64,000 nt of DNA from Piscinibacter sp047600445 (GTDB taxonomy: Bacteria > Pseudomonadota > Gammaproteobacteria > Burkholderiales > Burkholderiaceae_C), in contig NZ_JASGKT010000002.1 in NCBI RefSeq assembly GCF_047600445.1, positions 2,982,266-3,046,265 of the forward strand, given 5' to 3'. This document shows, piece by piece, positions 1 through 9,831 of this stretch (its first letter is position 1; each line of letters starts with the position of its first letter). The notes below the pieces were generated by a model, which worked only from the letters and a program-made list of their open reading frames with translations, searched no databases and was not told the DNA's origin. Made by a program: the position numbers and the translations under genes.

Positions 1-504
1 CCGCGGCTGCGCGGCCACGGCGGGCGGCTCGTGCTGGTCACCTCGCTGTGGGGCCAGGCCTCCGGCGCGCTGCTGGGCGCCTACTGCGCCTCGAAGCACG
101 CGATCGAGTCGCTCGCCGACACGGCGCGGCGCGAGACGATGGGCATGAACCTGCACATCGTCGTCGCCGAGCCCGGTGTCGTGAAGACCGACATGCTGAG
201 CGACCAGGCGCCGGCGGTGCGCGAGCACCTCGAGCGCATGACGGCCGAGCAGCGCGGGCTGTACGGCTTCCTGTACGGGCGCTACTTCAAGCTCGTCAGC
301 GGCGCCGGCGGCATCACGGCCGACGCCTGCGCGGCGGGCATCGAGCGCGCGCTGCGTGCCGCGCGGCCAGCCGCGCGCTACCGCATCGGCGGCGATTCGA
401 AGCTGGTGTGCCTGCTCGACGCGCTGCTGCCCGATCGCTGGATGGACTGGGTGATGGCGCGGTCGCTCAACAACAAGCCGATGGCCGGCGAATCCATCCG
501 TTAG
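1..504 (+). CDS. SDR-family oxidoreductase, C-terminal part (5' end outside window)
   Basis: The reading frame is open from the first base, so the gene starts before the window. It encodes the C-terminal half of a short-chain dehydrogenase. The catalytic Ser (about residue 15 of the visible part) and the YCASK tetrad (Tyr28, Lys32) are present, followed by the usual segment ending in a Pro-Gly turn and 'KTDM'. The N-terminal TGxxxGxG nucleotide site is missing only because of the window edge. The product should be an NAD(P)-dependent alcohol or ketone oxidoreductase of unknown substrate. The stop codon overlaps a candidate operator for the marR gene 41 bases downstream. Confidence 0.85.
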   Translation, partial: PRLRGHGGRLVLVTSLWGQASGALLGAYCASKHAIESLADTARRETMGMNLHIVVAEPGVVKTDMLSDQAPAVREHLERMTAEQRGLYGFLYGRYFKLVSGAGGITADACAAGIERALRAARPAARYRIGGDSKLVCLLDALLPDRWMDWVMARSLNNKPMAGESIR

Positions 505-513
505 CATATGATG
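502..513. promoter_or_regulatory. Candidate MarR operator, TAGCATATGATG
   Basis: An AT-rich near-palindrome centred on CATATG in otherwise GC-rich DNA, 32 bases before the marR ATG. The first 11 bases (TAGCATATGAT) recur exactly at 8177, in front of the divergent beta-oxidation operons. The link to the MarR protein is inferred from position and recurrence. Confidence 0.4.
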
Positions 514-545
514 TGAAACCGTCTCCAAAGGAAGGGAAAACGGTC

Positions 546-1088
546 ATGCCAAGAACCGCCAAGACCTCTCCCGGCCGGGCCAAGGCCGGCAAGCCGGCCG
601 CCAAGGGCGCCGCCGCGGCGGCGCCGGCGGCGGCGCGGCCCCTGGAGGAGAACTGGGACCAGCGCCTGGGTTTCCTGATGCACGACGTGTCGCGGCTGCG
701 GCGCACGGTGTTCGACGACTTCATGAAGCCGCTGAACGTGACGCGCTCGCAGTGGTGGGTGCTGGCCTACCTGTCGCGCCACGACGGCATGATCCAGAGC
801 GACCTTGCCAACGTGCTGGAGCTGGGCAAGGCCGCGCTCGGCAGCCTGGTCGACCGGCTGGAGGCCGCCGGCCTGGTGCGCCGCGGCGCCGACGAGTCGG
901 ACCGCCGCGCCAAGCGCGTCTACCTCTCGCCGGCCGGCGCGCAACTGATCAAGGAGATGCGCGTGCTCAGCCACGAGATGAGCGAGCGCATCCTCGAAGG
1001 CCTGGACACCGATGCGCGCCACACGCTGGCCGCGCTGCTCGGCCAGGTGAAGTCGAACCTGCTGGCGATCTCCAAGGGCAAGGGCTGA
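546..1088 (+). CDS. MarR-family transcriptional regulator
   Basis: A 180-residue protein with a winged helix-turn-helix of the MarR type at roughly residues 60-135; 'QSDLANVLELGKAALGSLVDRL' is the recognition-helix region (residues 80-101) and a basic wing follows. The first 35 residues are Ala/Lys/Pro-rich and probably disordered. The ATG at 546 is chosen because a GGAAGGG Shine-Dalgarno lies just upstream and because an earlier in-frame start would run back through the SDR gene. MarR proteins usually repress nearby catabolic genes until an aromatic or acyl-CoA ligand binds. The neighbouring operons at 1113-15851 are plausible targets. The ligand is unknown. Confidence 0.9.
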   Translation: MPRTAKTSPGRAKAGKPAAKGAAAAAPAAARPLEENWDQRLGFLMHDVSRLRRTVFDDFMKPLNVTRSQWWVLAYLSRHDGMIQSDLANVLELGKAALGSLVDRLEAAGLVRRGADESDRRAKRVYLSPAGAQLIKEMRVLSHEMSERILEGLDTDARHTLAALLGQVKSNLLAISKGKG

Positions 1089-1100
1089 GCCCCTTGCCCT
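1075..1100 (+). terminator. Hairpin at the convergent marR / BKACE ends
   Basis: AGGGCAAGGG, six-base loop, CCCTTGCCCT: a perfect 10-bp stem that overlaps the marR stop codon and lies 13 bases from the end of the convergent BKACE gene. No T-run follows on either strand, so it may act as a transcript-end stabiliser or a Rho-assisted terminator instead of a classic intrinsic one. Confidence 0.4.
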
Positions 1101-1112
1101 CGCGCGTCGCGG

Positions 1113-2045
1113 TCAGAACGCGACCTTGTCCTTGCCCTTGAGCTGCAGGATCTCGCGCGCCTCGGCCGGCGTGGCGATCTCCAGCCCAAGCCCCTCGAGG
1201 ATCTCGCGCACCTTGCGCACCTGCTGCGCGTTCGACTCGGCCAGGCGTCCCTTGCCGATCCACAGGCTGTCCTCCAGGCCCACGCGCACGTTGCCGCCCA
1301 TCGCGGCGGCCATCGCCGCGACCTTCATCTGCGCCGCGCCGGCGCCCAGCACCGACCAGCGGTAGTCGTCGCCGAACAGGCGGTCGGCGGTGCGCTTCAT
1401 GTGCATCACGTCGTCCGGGTGCGAGCCGATGCCGCCGAGCAGGCCGAACACCGTCTGCACGAAATACGGCGCCTTGACCAGCCCACGGTCGACGAAATGC
1501 GCCAGGTTGTACAGGTGCGCGGTGTCGTAGCACTCGAACTCGTAGCGCGTCTGGTTGGCCGACATCTCCGTCAGCGCAGTCTCGATGTCGCCGTAGGTGT
1601 TGCGGAACACCAGGTTGCGGCTGCCTTCGAGGTACTCGCGCTCCCAGGCGTGCTTGAACTCCTTGAAGCGCTCGAGCATGCCGAACAGGCCGAAGCCCAT
1701 CGTGCCCATGTTCATCGACGCCACCTCGGGCTTGAACACGATCGAGGGCTGGATGCGCTCCTGCACGCTCATGTAGGGCGAGCCGCCGGTGGTGAGGTTC
1801 ACCACCGCGTCGCAGCGCTGCGCGATCTGCGGCAGGAAGCGGCCGAACGCCTGCGGGCTCTGGTCGGGCTTGCCGGTCTCGGGGTCGCGCGCGTGCAGGT
1901 GGATGATGGCCGCGCCGGCCTCGCAGGCCTGTACGGCCGCGTCGGCGATCTCCTGCGGCGTCACCGGCAGGTGCGGCGACATCGACGGCGTGTGGATCGA
2001 GCCGGTCACGGCGCAGGTGATGATGACTTTCTTCTGGGCTGGCAT
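1113..2045 (-). CDS. BKACE-family (DUF849) beta-keto acid cleavage enzyme
   Basis: A 310-residue member of the family typified by 3-keto-5-aminohexanoate cleavage enzyme. These Zn-dependent TIM-barrel enzymes condense a beta-keto acid with acetyl-CoA, giving acetoacetate plus a new acyl-CoA. The zinc-ligand motif HLHARDP (His49, His51), the NLTTGG loop and the C-terminal GGNVRVGLED (Glu ligand) are all present. It is the last gene of a seven-gene leftward operon of acyl-CoA enzymes, so its beta-keto acid is probably made by its neighbours. The exact substrate cannot be read from sequence because the family is diverse. Confidence 0.9.
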   Translation of the reverse strand: MPAQKKVIITCAVTGSIHTPSMSPHLPVTPQEIADAAVQACEAGAAIIHLHARDPETGKPDQSPQAFGRFLPQIAQRCDAVVNLTTGGSPYMSVQERIQPSIVFKPEVASMNMGTMGFGLFGMLERFKEFKHAWEREYLEGSRNLVFRNTYGDIETALTEMSANQTRYEFECYDTAHLYNLAHFVDRGLVKAPYFVQTVFGLLGGIGSHPDDVMHMKRTADRLFGDDYRWSVLGAGAAQMKVAAMAAAMGGNVRVGLEDSLWIGKGRLAESNAQQVRKVREILEGLGLEIATPAEAREILQLKGKDKVAF

Positions 2046-2061
2046 GGCGCGTCTCCTCGAA

Positions 2062-3228
2062 TCAGTAGGACTTGGGCAGGCCGAGCACCTTCTCGGCGAT
2101 GAAGCACAGGATCAGTTGCGGCGAGATCGGCGCGATGCGCGGCAGCATCGCCTCGCGCAGGTAGCGCTCGACATGGTATTCCTTGGCGTAGCCGAAGCCG
2201 CCGTGCGTCAGCACCGCGGTCTCGGCGGCGCGGAAACCCGCCTCGGCGCAGAAGAACTTGGCCGCGTTCGCCTCGGCGCCGCAGGCCTGGCCGCGGTCGT
2301 ACAGCCAGGCGGCGCGCCGGTACAGCAGCGTGCCGGCCTCCAGCTCGACCCAGCGCTCGGCCAGCGGATGCTGGATGCCCTGGTTCTTGCCGATCGGCCG
2401 GTCGAACACGATGCGCTCGCCGGCGTAGGCCGCGGCGCGGCGCAGCGCGGCGCGGCCGATGCCGGTGGCCTCGGCGGCGAGCAGGCAGCGCTCGGGGTTC
2501 AGGCCGTGCAGGATGTACTCGAAGCCGCGCCCTTCCTCGCCGATGCGGTCCTCGACCGGGATCTCGAGCCCGTCGATGAACAGCTCGTTCGAGTCGACGC
2601 ACTTGCGGCCGAGCTTGTCGATCTCGCGCACCGCGATCCGGCCGCGGTCGAGGTCGGTGTAGAACAGGCTCAGGCCGTGCGTCGGCGAGCTCACCTCCTC
2701 GATCGGCGTGGTGCGCGCCAGCAGCATGATCTTGTGCGCCACCTGCGCGGTCGAGATCCACACCTTCTGGCCGTTGACGACGTAGCGGTCGCCGCGGCGC
2801 ACCGCCATCGTCTTGAGCTTGAGCGTGTTCAGCCCGGTGTTCGGCTCGGTGACGCCGAAACAGGCCTTGTGGCGGCCCTCGATGATCGGCGGCAGCCAGC
2901 GCGCGCGCTGCTCGTCGCTGCCGTGCACCACCACCGGGTGCAGGCCGAACACGTTCATGTGGATCGCCGAGGCGGCCGACAGGCAGCCGCCCGAGGCCGA
3001 CACCGTCTCCAGCATCAGGCAGGCCTCGCCGATGCCCAGCCCGGCGCCGCCGAAGGCCTCGGGCATCGCGATGCCCAGCCAGCCGGCCTGCGCCATCGCG
3101 CGGTAGAACTCGTCGGGAAAGCCGCCGCCGCGGTCCTTCGCGAGCCAGTAGTCGTCGTCGAAGTCGCGGCAGACCTCTTCGACCGCCGAGCGGATCGCGA
3201 GCTGCTCGTCGCTGAGTGCGAAATCCAT
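2062..3228 (-). CDS. Acyl-CoA dehydrogenase
   Basis: A 388-residue flavoprotein with the three-domain acyl-CoA dehydrogenase layout. The FAD/acyl motif reads EPNTGLNT where most relatives have EPxAGSD. A C-terminal GGFGYAKEYHVERYLRE segment corresponds to the helix near the flavin. Such enzymes introduce a 2,3-double bond into an acyl-CoA and pass electrons to ETF, which is encoded at 14171-15851. The unusual FAD motif and the C-terminus ending KSY suggest a specialised substrate. It lies 16 bases upstream of the BKACE gene in the same operon. Confidence 0.9.
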   Translation of the reverse strand: MDFALSDEQLAIRSAVEEVCRDFDDDYWLAKDRGGGFPDEFYRAMAQAGWLGIAMPEAFGGAGLGIGEACLMLETVSASGGCLSAASAIHMNVFGLHPVVVHGSDEQRARWLPPIIEGRHKACFGVTEPNTGLNTLKLKTMAVRRGDRYVVNGQKVWISTAQVAHKIMLLARTTPIEEVSSPTHGLSLFYTDLDRGRIAVREIDKLGRKCVDSNELFIDGLEIPVEDRIGEEGRGFEYILHGLNPERCLLAAEATGIGRAALRRAAAYAGERIVFDRPIGKNQGIQHPLAERWVELEAGTLLYRRAAWLYDRGQACGAEANAAKFFCAEAGFRAAETAVLTHGGFGYAKEYHVERYLREAMLPRIAPISPQLILCFIAEKVLGLPKSY

Positions 3229-3258
3229 GGGTGTCCCGTCGTCGAATCGTGTGGAGCC

Positions 3259-4151
3259 TCAGCCGGCGCGGCGTGCCAGCGCGAGCACGCGCCGCGCCTG
3301 CTTGAGGTGCGGCATGTCGAGCATCTTTCCGTCCAGGCCGACGGTGCCCAGCGCGGGCTGGGCCTCGAAGGCCTCGACCACGCGGCGCGCGTGGGCGAGT
3401 TCGTCCTCGCTCGGGCTGAAGGCGCGGTTGATCGGCTCGACCTGCGCCGGGTGGATCGCCATCTTTCCGGTGAAGCCGCGCCGGCGCGCCTGCCGCGCGT
3501 CGTCGAGCAGGCCGGCCTCGTCGGCGTAGTCGGCCCAGATGGTGTCGATCGGCTGCACGCCGGCGGCCACCGCGCCGGCCAGGCACAGCGCGCGCGCCAG
3601 GCGGTAGACCTCGTCGTAGTCACCGTCGGGGCCGCGGTTGGTGCTGGCGCCGAGCGCGGCGGCGATGTCCTCGGCGCCCCAGGTCAGCCCCGCCAGGCGC
3701 GGCGAACAGCCGGCGTAGGAGCCCAGCGCGAACAGCGCGGCGGCGGTTTCGGTGGCCACCGGCAGGATGCCGATGCGGCCGGCGGGCAGGCCTTCGCGCG
3801 CTTCGAGCGCGTCGAGCATGTGCGCGAGGCGCTGCACGTCGGCGGCCGAGTCGACCTTGGGGCACATCAGCCCGTCGGGCGCGCCGGCCACCACCATCAG
3901 GTCGAGCAGCGCGGCCGGCGTGCACAGCGGATTGATGCGCACCCAGAGCTGCCGGCGGCTGCGGTCTGGGTGCGACTTCAGGTAGTCGAGCACCATGCCG
4001 CGTGCGACCGCGGTGCGGCCGGGCGCCACCGAGTCCTCCAGGTCGAGGATCAGCGCGTCGGCCGGCGAGCCTTCGGCCTTGGCGAGCTTGCGTTCGCTGT
4101 CGCCGGGCACGAACAGCAGGGATCGCAGCGGCGCGCGCGCCGCCCCGCCGC

Positions 4152-4155
<4 letters not shown>
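3259..4155 (-). CDS. CitE-like HpcH/HpaI aldolase / citrate lyase beta family protein
   Basis: A 298-residue TIM-barrel protein with the CitE signature: RSLLFVPGD near residues 11-19, the LDLEDSV Mg-ligand stretch at 37-43, and a C-terminal AIHPAQVEPIN. Stand-alone CitE-like proteins cleave or hydrolyse malyl-, methylmalyl- or citramalyl-type CoA esters. No CitD or CitF partner is present, so it is not citrate lyase. The start is the ATG at 4155, which overlaps the stop of the preceding dehydrogenase by 4 bases (ATGA), a pattern seen repeatedly in this window. Much longer upstream extension in this frame would run through that gene. Confidence 0.85.
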
Positions 4156-5306
<1,151 letters not shown>

Positions 5307-5327
5307 GGCTTGCCTTCCCGGACGCGC

Positions 5328-6533
5328 TCAGCCGCGCAGCAACTGCGCCGCGATGATGTTGCGCTGGATCTCGTTGGTGCCGCCGAAGATCGACCAGCAG
5401 CGCCCGTACAGGTAGTTGTAGCTCGCGGCGCTGGCGCGCACCCAGGGCAGCGCCGAGCCCAGGCCCTCGCCCGAGGCGCGCAGCGCGGCGTCGTAGCAGG
5501 CGCCGTAGGCGCCCTGCGCGTCGCGCCAGAACTCGGTCATCGCCTGCAGCACCTCGGTGCCGCGCACCTTGAGCACCGAGGCGCCGATGCCGTCGTCGCG
5601 GCCGGCCATCCACTCGTCGAGGTAGTCGCGCTCGAGCGCCAGCAGCGCGCCCAGGTCGGCCCCGATGCGCGCCAGCCGCTCGGCCTGCAAGGCGCGCTGC
5701 AGCGGCTCGAGCGCGGGCGCCGCCTGCGCCAGCGTGGCCCGGATCTGCCGCAGCATGCGGATCTTGTTGCCGGTGTCGGCGATGAAGGTGCGCTCGCGCG
5801 AGAGCAGGAACTTGGCGATCTTCCAGCCCTCGCCCTCCTCGCCGACGAGGTTGGCCGCCGGCACGCGCACGTTGTCGAAGAAGGTCTGGTTGGTGTGGTG
5901 CACGCCGTCGATCGTGACGATGGGCTCGACGGTGATGCCCGGCGTCCTCATGTCGATCAGCAGGAAGCTGATGCCCTTCTGCTTCCTGCCCGACGCATCG
6001 GTGCGCACCAGGCAATGCATCATGTCGGCCCAGTGCGCCTCGGTGGTCCACATCTTGGTGCCGTCGACGACGTAGTGGTCGCCGTCGCGCACCGCGCGCG
6101 TCTTCAGCGAGGCGAGGTCGGAGCCGGCGTTCGGCTCCGAGTAGCCCTGGCACCACCAGACATCGCTGTCGAGGATGCCGCCCAGGTGCGCGCGCCGCTG
6201 CGCCTCGGTGCCGAAGGTGTAGAGCACCGGCCCGACCATGTTGACGCCGTAGGGGATCAGCATCGGCGCGGCGTGGATCGCGCTTTCCTGCAGGAAGGCG
6301 TGCTCCTGGCGCACGCTCCAGTCCCGCCCGCCGGCGGCGCGCGGCCAGGCCGCGCCGAACCAGCCCTTGCGGCGCAGCGCCTTCTGCCAGCCGACATAGT
6401 CGGCCTTGTCGAGGTAGATGCCGTTCTCGACCTTGTGGCGCGTGGCCGGGTCGAGCTCGGCGCGGACGAACTCGCGCACCTCGGCGCGGAAGGCGGCTTC
6501 GTCGAAATCAGGGGAAGCGGCGTTGGCGTGCAT
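5328..6533 (-). CDS. Acyl-CoA dehydrogenase, larger subunit of a probable heteromeric pair
   Basis: A 401-residue acyl-CoA dehydrogenase. It carries GYSEPNAGSDLASLKT for FAD binding and ends with FGGTNEIQRNIIAAQLL, which in relatives contacts the flavin. It belongs to the FadE-type group often encoded beside a shorter, divergent partner; here the partner gene lies 10 bases upstream (6544-7659). In steroid-degrading bacteria such pairs form alpha2beta2 dehydrogenases acting on bulky CoA esters. The pairing here is inferred from gene order and length, not shown. Confidence 0.9.
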   Translation of the reverse strand: MHANAASPDFDEAAFRAEVREFVRAELDPATRHKVENGIYLDKADYVGWQKALRRKGWFGAAWPRAAGGRDWSVRQEHAFLQESAIHAAPMLIPYGVNMVGPVLYTFGTEAQRRAHLGGILDSDVWWCQGYSEPNAGSDLASLKTRAVRDGDHYVVDGTKMWTTEAHWADMMHCLVRTDASGRKQKGISFLLIDMRTPGITVEPIVTIDGVHHTNQTFFDNVRVPAANLVGEEGEGWKIAKFLLSRERTFIADTGNKIRMLRQIRATLAQAAPALEPLQRALQAERLARIGADLGALLALERDYLDEWMAGRDDGIGASVLKVRGTEVLQAMTEFWRDAQGAYGACYDAALRASGEGLGSALPWVRASAASYNYLYGRCWSIFGGTNEIQRNIIAAQLLRG

Positions 6534-6543
6534 GCGGCCGTCC

Positions 6544-7659
6544 TCAGTGCGCGCCGGGCATCGGCATGCCGGCGCCGGCCTCGGCCTGCCAGCGCGCGAG
6601 CAGTTGCGCCAGCACCACCAGGCGCGCGTTGTAGTGGCTGACGATCAGCTCGTCGCTGACGCCCATGCCGCCGTGCATCTGGATCGCCTCGTGGCCGACG
6701 CGCGCGCCGGCGCGCGCCGCCACCGTCGGCGCGGCGTAGCGCAGCCAGGCAACCCGTTCGGGGTCGCCGGCGTCGATGGCGCGGGCGATCTCGCGCGCCA
6801 TCGCGCGCGCTTCGAGCGCCGCCATGTGCATGTCGGCATAACGGTGCTGCAGGGCCTGGAAGCTGCCCAGCGTCACGCCGAACTGCTCGCGCGTGCGCAG
6901 GTACTCGCCGGTCTGCGCCACCAGGCACTGCATCACGCCGGCGGCGTCGGCGCAGTAGGCGCTGACGGCCTGCGCGGCGGCGGCGTCGAGCGCGGCGCGC
7001 GCCGGCTCGCCGCGCAGCAGCACGGCGCCCGCGCCCACGCGCGCGGCGTGGAACTCGACGTCGCCGGCCTCGCGGCCGTCCATCATGCGGTAGCAGCGCA
7101 GCACGGCCTCGACCTCGCCGCGCGCCACGCCCAGCAGGCACGGCCGGCCCCCGGCGTCGGCGCAGGCGATCAACCAGCGGTCGGCCTGGCCCGCGCCGGG
7201 CACGACACGCGCCGTGCCGTCGAGCCGCAGCGCGCCGTCGCGTTCGGCGCAGCGCAGCGCGTCGCCGCGCCGGCCGCCGACCAGCACCGTCAGCACCTCG
7301 CCCGACAGCAGCGGCGCCACGGCCCGTTCGGCGTCGGCGAGGCGGCCCAGCAGCGCCGCCGCGATCACCACGCCCTCGACCAGCGGCTCCAGCACCAGCC
7401 CGCGCGCGAGGATGCGCAGCGCATCCGACACGTCGAGCGTGCTGCCGCCGATGCCGCCCAGCGCCTCGGCCACCGGCAGGGCGGGCACGCCCAGTTCGGC
7501 CAGCACCGGCCAGAACTCGCGGTGGTCGAGCGCGCCGCGGCGCAGCCGCGCATGGCGCGCCGCCGGGTCGTAGGCCTGGTCGACGAAGCGGTCGAGCGAG
7601 GCCTCGACCATGCGCTTGGTCTGCGCGTCGAGCGAGGCCACGGCGGCGGCAACGCTCAT
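6544..7659 (-). CDS. Acyl-CoA dehydrogenase, smaller divergent subunit
   Basis: A 371-residue protein of the acyl-CoA dehydrogenase fold. The usual EPxAGSD motif of the middle domain is not recognisable, and the region around residues 120-210 is degenerate. The C-terminal domain keeps the REQFGVTLGSFQALQHR helix and IQMHGGMGVSDEL. This profile fits the shorter subunit of heterotetrameric dehydrogenases, where active sites are completed by the partner (5328-6533). The ATG at 7659 overlaps the MaoC stop by 4 bases. It is unlikely to be active alone. Confidence 0.85.
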   Translation of the reverse strand: MSVAAAVASLDAQTKRMVEASLDRFVDQAYDPAARHARLRRGALDHREFWPVLAELGVPALPVAEALGGIGGSTLDVSDALRILARGLVLEPLVEGVVIAAALLGRLADAERAVAPLLSGEVLTVLVGGRRGDALRCAERDGALRLDGTARVVPGAGQADRWLIACADAGGRPCLLGVARGEVEAVLRCYRMMDGREAGDVEFHAARVGAGAVLLRGEPARAALDAAAAQAVSAYCADAAGVMQCLVAQTGEYLRTREQFGVTLGSFQALQHRYADMHMAALEARAMAREIARAIDAGDPERVAWLRYAAPTVAARAGARVGHEAIQMHGGMGVSDELIVSHYNARLVVLAQLLARWQAEAGAGMPMPGAH

Positions 7660-8126
7660 GCCGCCTGCTCCACGCGCAGCGGCAGGCGATGCATCAGCGC
7701 GCTGCGCTTGCACGAGCAGATCACCTCGCCGCGCTGGTTGTAGCCGACGTGCTCGAAGATCACCACGCCGTTGTCCGGCCGCGAGCGGCTCTCGCGCTTT
7801 TCCAGCACCTTCGACTCGACGCGGATGGTGTCGCCGGCGAACACCGGCCGGGGGAAGCGCACCTCGTCCCAACCGAGGTTGCCCACCGTGGTGCCGAGCG
7901 TGGTGTCGCCCACCGAGATGCCGACCACCAGCCCGAGCGTGAAGACGCTGTTCATCAGCGGCTTGCCGAACTCGGTGCCCTTGGCGTACTCGGCGTCGAG
8001 GTGGATCGCCGCCGGGTTGTGCGTCATCGCCGTGAACAGCAGGTTGTCGGTCTCGGTCACGGTGCGCCGCACGTCGTGCACAAACACCTGCCCCAGCTCG
8101 AACTGCTCGAAGTACAAACCTGCCAT
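7656..8126 (-). CDS. MaoC-like (R)-specific enoyl-CoA hydratase
   Basis: A 156-residue single hot-dog domain with the hydratase-2 motif: Asn37 and His42 in THNPAAIHLDAEYAKGTEFG, then KPLMNS. Typical MaoC hydratases add water across 2-enoyl-CoA using an Asp/His pair; here the Asp position is occupied by Asn, as in several MaoC-like proteins. It is the first gene of the leftward operon, fed by the dehydrogenases downstream. The ATG at 8126 is chosen over an upstream start at 8312 because it has a GGGAGCG ribosome site and because the extra N-terminus would cover the intergenic operator region. Confidence 0.88.
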   Translation of the reverse strand: MAGLYFEQFELGQVFVHDVRRTVTETDNLLFTAMTHNPAAIHLDAEYAKGTEFGKPLMNSVFTLGLVVGISVGDTTLGTTVGNLGWDEVRFPRPVFAGDTIRVESKVLEKRESRSRPDNGVVIFEHVGYNQRGEVICSCKRSALMHRLPLRVEQAA

Positions 8127-8176
8127 CGCGGCGCTCCCGTGGTCGTCTCCGCCTCGTGGCGGTGCTATTGTTTGTG

Positions 8177-8188
8177 TAGCATATGATA
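8177..8188. promoter_or_regulatory. Candidate operator TAGCATATGATA in the divergent promoter
   Basis: A 12-base imperfect palindrome (10 of 12 positions symmetric) located 51 bases from the MaoC start. It shares TAGCATATGAT with the site in front of marR. The 8127-8347 gap separates two divergent seven-gene operons, so this is a natural position for MarR control. Confidence 0.45.
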
Positions 8189-8300
8189 TTGCTCGCGACC
8201 GCGCACCGCGGGTTTGCCACGATGCCGCGCGAAGCTGCGGGTCTTCACGGGGGTCGGCGGTGCCTCCCGGGGCTTGACGCACTTCGAACAGGTGTATACC

Positions 8301-8315
8301 GTATGCTTTCATATC
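8301..8315. promoter_or_regulatory. Candidate second operator GTATGCTTTCATATC
   Basis: Contains the inverted repeat TATG-CTTT-CATA, 33 bases before the chosen GTG start of the HMG-CoA-synthase-like gene. It shares the GTATGC half with sites at 16130 and 16275. An ATG inside this element (8303) is in frame with the gene but has no ribosome site, so the element is read as a control site. Confidence 0.4.
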
Positions 8316-8347
8316 ACACCGATGCGAATGCTGGAAAGGCGACCGAC

Positions 8348-9811
8348 GTGAGCGTTTCTGCGAAGCCCTGCGGCATCACCGGCTACGGCGGCTACGTGCC
8401 GCGCCTGCGCATGCAGCGCGCCGCCATCGCCGCGGCGCACGCCTGGATGGCCCCCGGCCTGCGCGGCCTGGGCAAGGGGCAGCGCGCCTTCTGCAGTTGG
8501 GACGAGGACAGCCTGACGATGGCCGTCGAGGCCGCGCGCGACGCCTTCGACGCGCGCCCGCGCGAGCGCATCGCCACGCTGGTGCTGGCCAGCACGCGCG
8601 CCGCGTTCGCCGACCTGCAGGGCGCCAGCATCGTCGCCGCCGCGCTCGACCTGCCGGCGCAGGTGCAGACGCTGGAGCTCGGCCAGTCGCAGCGCGCCGG
8701 CGTCGGCGGCCTGCTGGCGCAGCTCCGCTCGGCCGGCGGCGGCGACACGCTGTTCATCGCCAGCGACCACCCGAGCGGCAAGCCGGCCAGCACCCAGGAG
8801 CTGTTGTACGGCGCCGGCGCCGCGGCCTTCACGCTCGGCCGCGAGAACGTGCTGGCCGAGCTGATCGGCAGCGCCAGCCGCAGCAACCTGTTCGTCGACC
8901 ACTTCCGCGCCGCCGGCGCGAAGCACGACTACTTCTGGGAAGAGCGCTGGATCCGCGACGAGGGCTACGCGAAGATCGTGCCCGAGGCCGTGAAGGCGGC
9001 GCTGGCCGACGCGAAGCTGGCCGCGGCGCAGGTGAACCACTTCATCCTCGCCGCGCCGTTCAAGGACATCGGCGCGATGGTCGCCAAGCGCTGCGGCATC
9101 GCCGAGCCGGCGGTGGCCGACGGCCTCGACGGGCAGTGCGGCTACGCCGGCAGCGCCCACCCCTGCCTGATGCTGGCCCACGCGCTCGAACGCGCCCGGC
9201 CCGGCGACACGCTGGTGGTCGCCGGCTTCGGCCAGGGCTGCGACGTGCTGGTGCTGCGCGCCACCGAACGGGTCGCGGAGTTCCGGCCGCGGCGCGGCGT
9301 GAGCGGCGCGCTGGCCGACGCGCAGATGCACGACGCCTACCTGCGCATGCTTTCGTACGACGACGGCATCGAGCTCGACTGGGGCATGCGCGGCGAGAAG
9401 CAGGTCAAGACCGCGCTGACCGAGCAGTACCGCTCGGCGCACCAGCTCGCCGCGTTCGGCGCCGGCCGCTGCCGCCGCTGCGGCGCGGTGCAGTTCCCGC
9501 AGCTCGCCTACTGCGTCGACCAGGCCTGCCTGGCCCCGGCCTCGGAGTTCGAGCCGGTGCGCCTGTTCGACGAGACGGCCAAGGTGTTCACGCACACGGC
9601 CGACTGGCTGTCGTACCACCCCTCGCCGCCGCTGTACGTGGGCTTCGTGCAGTTCGACATCGGCGCGCGGCTGCTGATGGAGATCGTCGACGTCGGCCAG
9701 GCCGGGCTGGACGTCGGCACGCCGCTGCGCATGGTGTTCCGCATCAAGGACGTCGACAAGGCGCGCGGCTACCCGCGCTATTTCTGGAAGGCCACGCCGC
9801 TGGCGGCTTGA
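8348..9811 (+). CDS. HMG-CoA-synthase-like protein fused to a DUF35 (Zn ribbon + OB-fold) domain
   Basis: A 487-residue protein. Residues about 1-345 have the thiolase-fold architecture of HMG-CoA synthase/KAS III. Residues about 375-485 form a DUF35 unit: a zinc ribbon C-x2-C-x10-C-x4-C (CRRCG...C...C), then an OB-fold. The catalytic Cys segment reads ELGQSQRAG (110-118), with Gln where archaeal HMG-CoA synthases have Cys; the usual GTES-like Glu segment reads LASTRAA and the His loop reads AAPFKD. All three catalytic positions therefore appear changed. The GTG at 8348 is preferred because GGAAAGG lies 7 bases upstream. The thiolase gene follows in the same operon, suggesting a complex. Confidence 0.8.
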   Translation: MSVSAKPCGITGYGGYVPRLRMQRAAIAAAHAWMAPGLRGLGKGQRAFCSWDEDSLTMAVEAARDAFDARPRERIATLVLASTRAAFADLQGASIVAAALDLPAQVQTLELGQSQRAGVGGLLAQLRSAGGGDTLFIASDHPSGKPASTQELLYGAGAAAFTLGRENVLAELIGSASRSNLFVDHFRAAGAKHDYFWEERWIRDEGYAKIVPEAVKAALADAKLAAAQVNHFILAAPFKDIGAMVAKRCGIAEPAVADGLDGQCGYAGSAHPCLMLAHALERARPGDTLVVAGFGQGCDVLVLRATERVAEFRPRRGVSGALADAQMHDAYLRMLSYDDGIELDWGMRGEKQVKTALTEQYRSAHQLAAFGAGRCRRCGAVQFPQLAYCVDQACLAPASEFEPVRLFDETAKVFTHTADWLSYHPSPPLYVGFVQFDIGARLLMEIVDVGQAGLDVGTPLRMVFRIKDVDKARGYPRYFWKATPLAA

Positions 9812-9831
9812 GAGGAACAGGGGCACACGGC

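Noticed and set aside
8303..8347. ATG at 8303 as the start of the HMG-CoA-synthase-like gene
   Set aside because: It has no ribosome site and lies inside a palindromic control element; the GTG at 8348 has GGAAAGG at the right distance.
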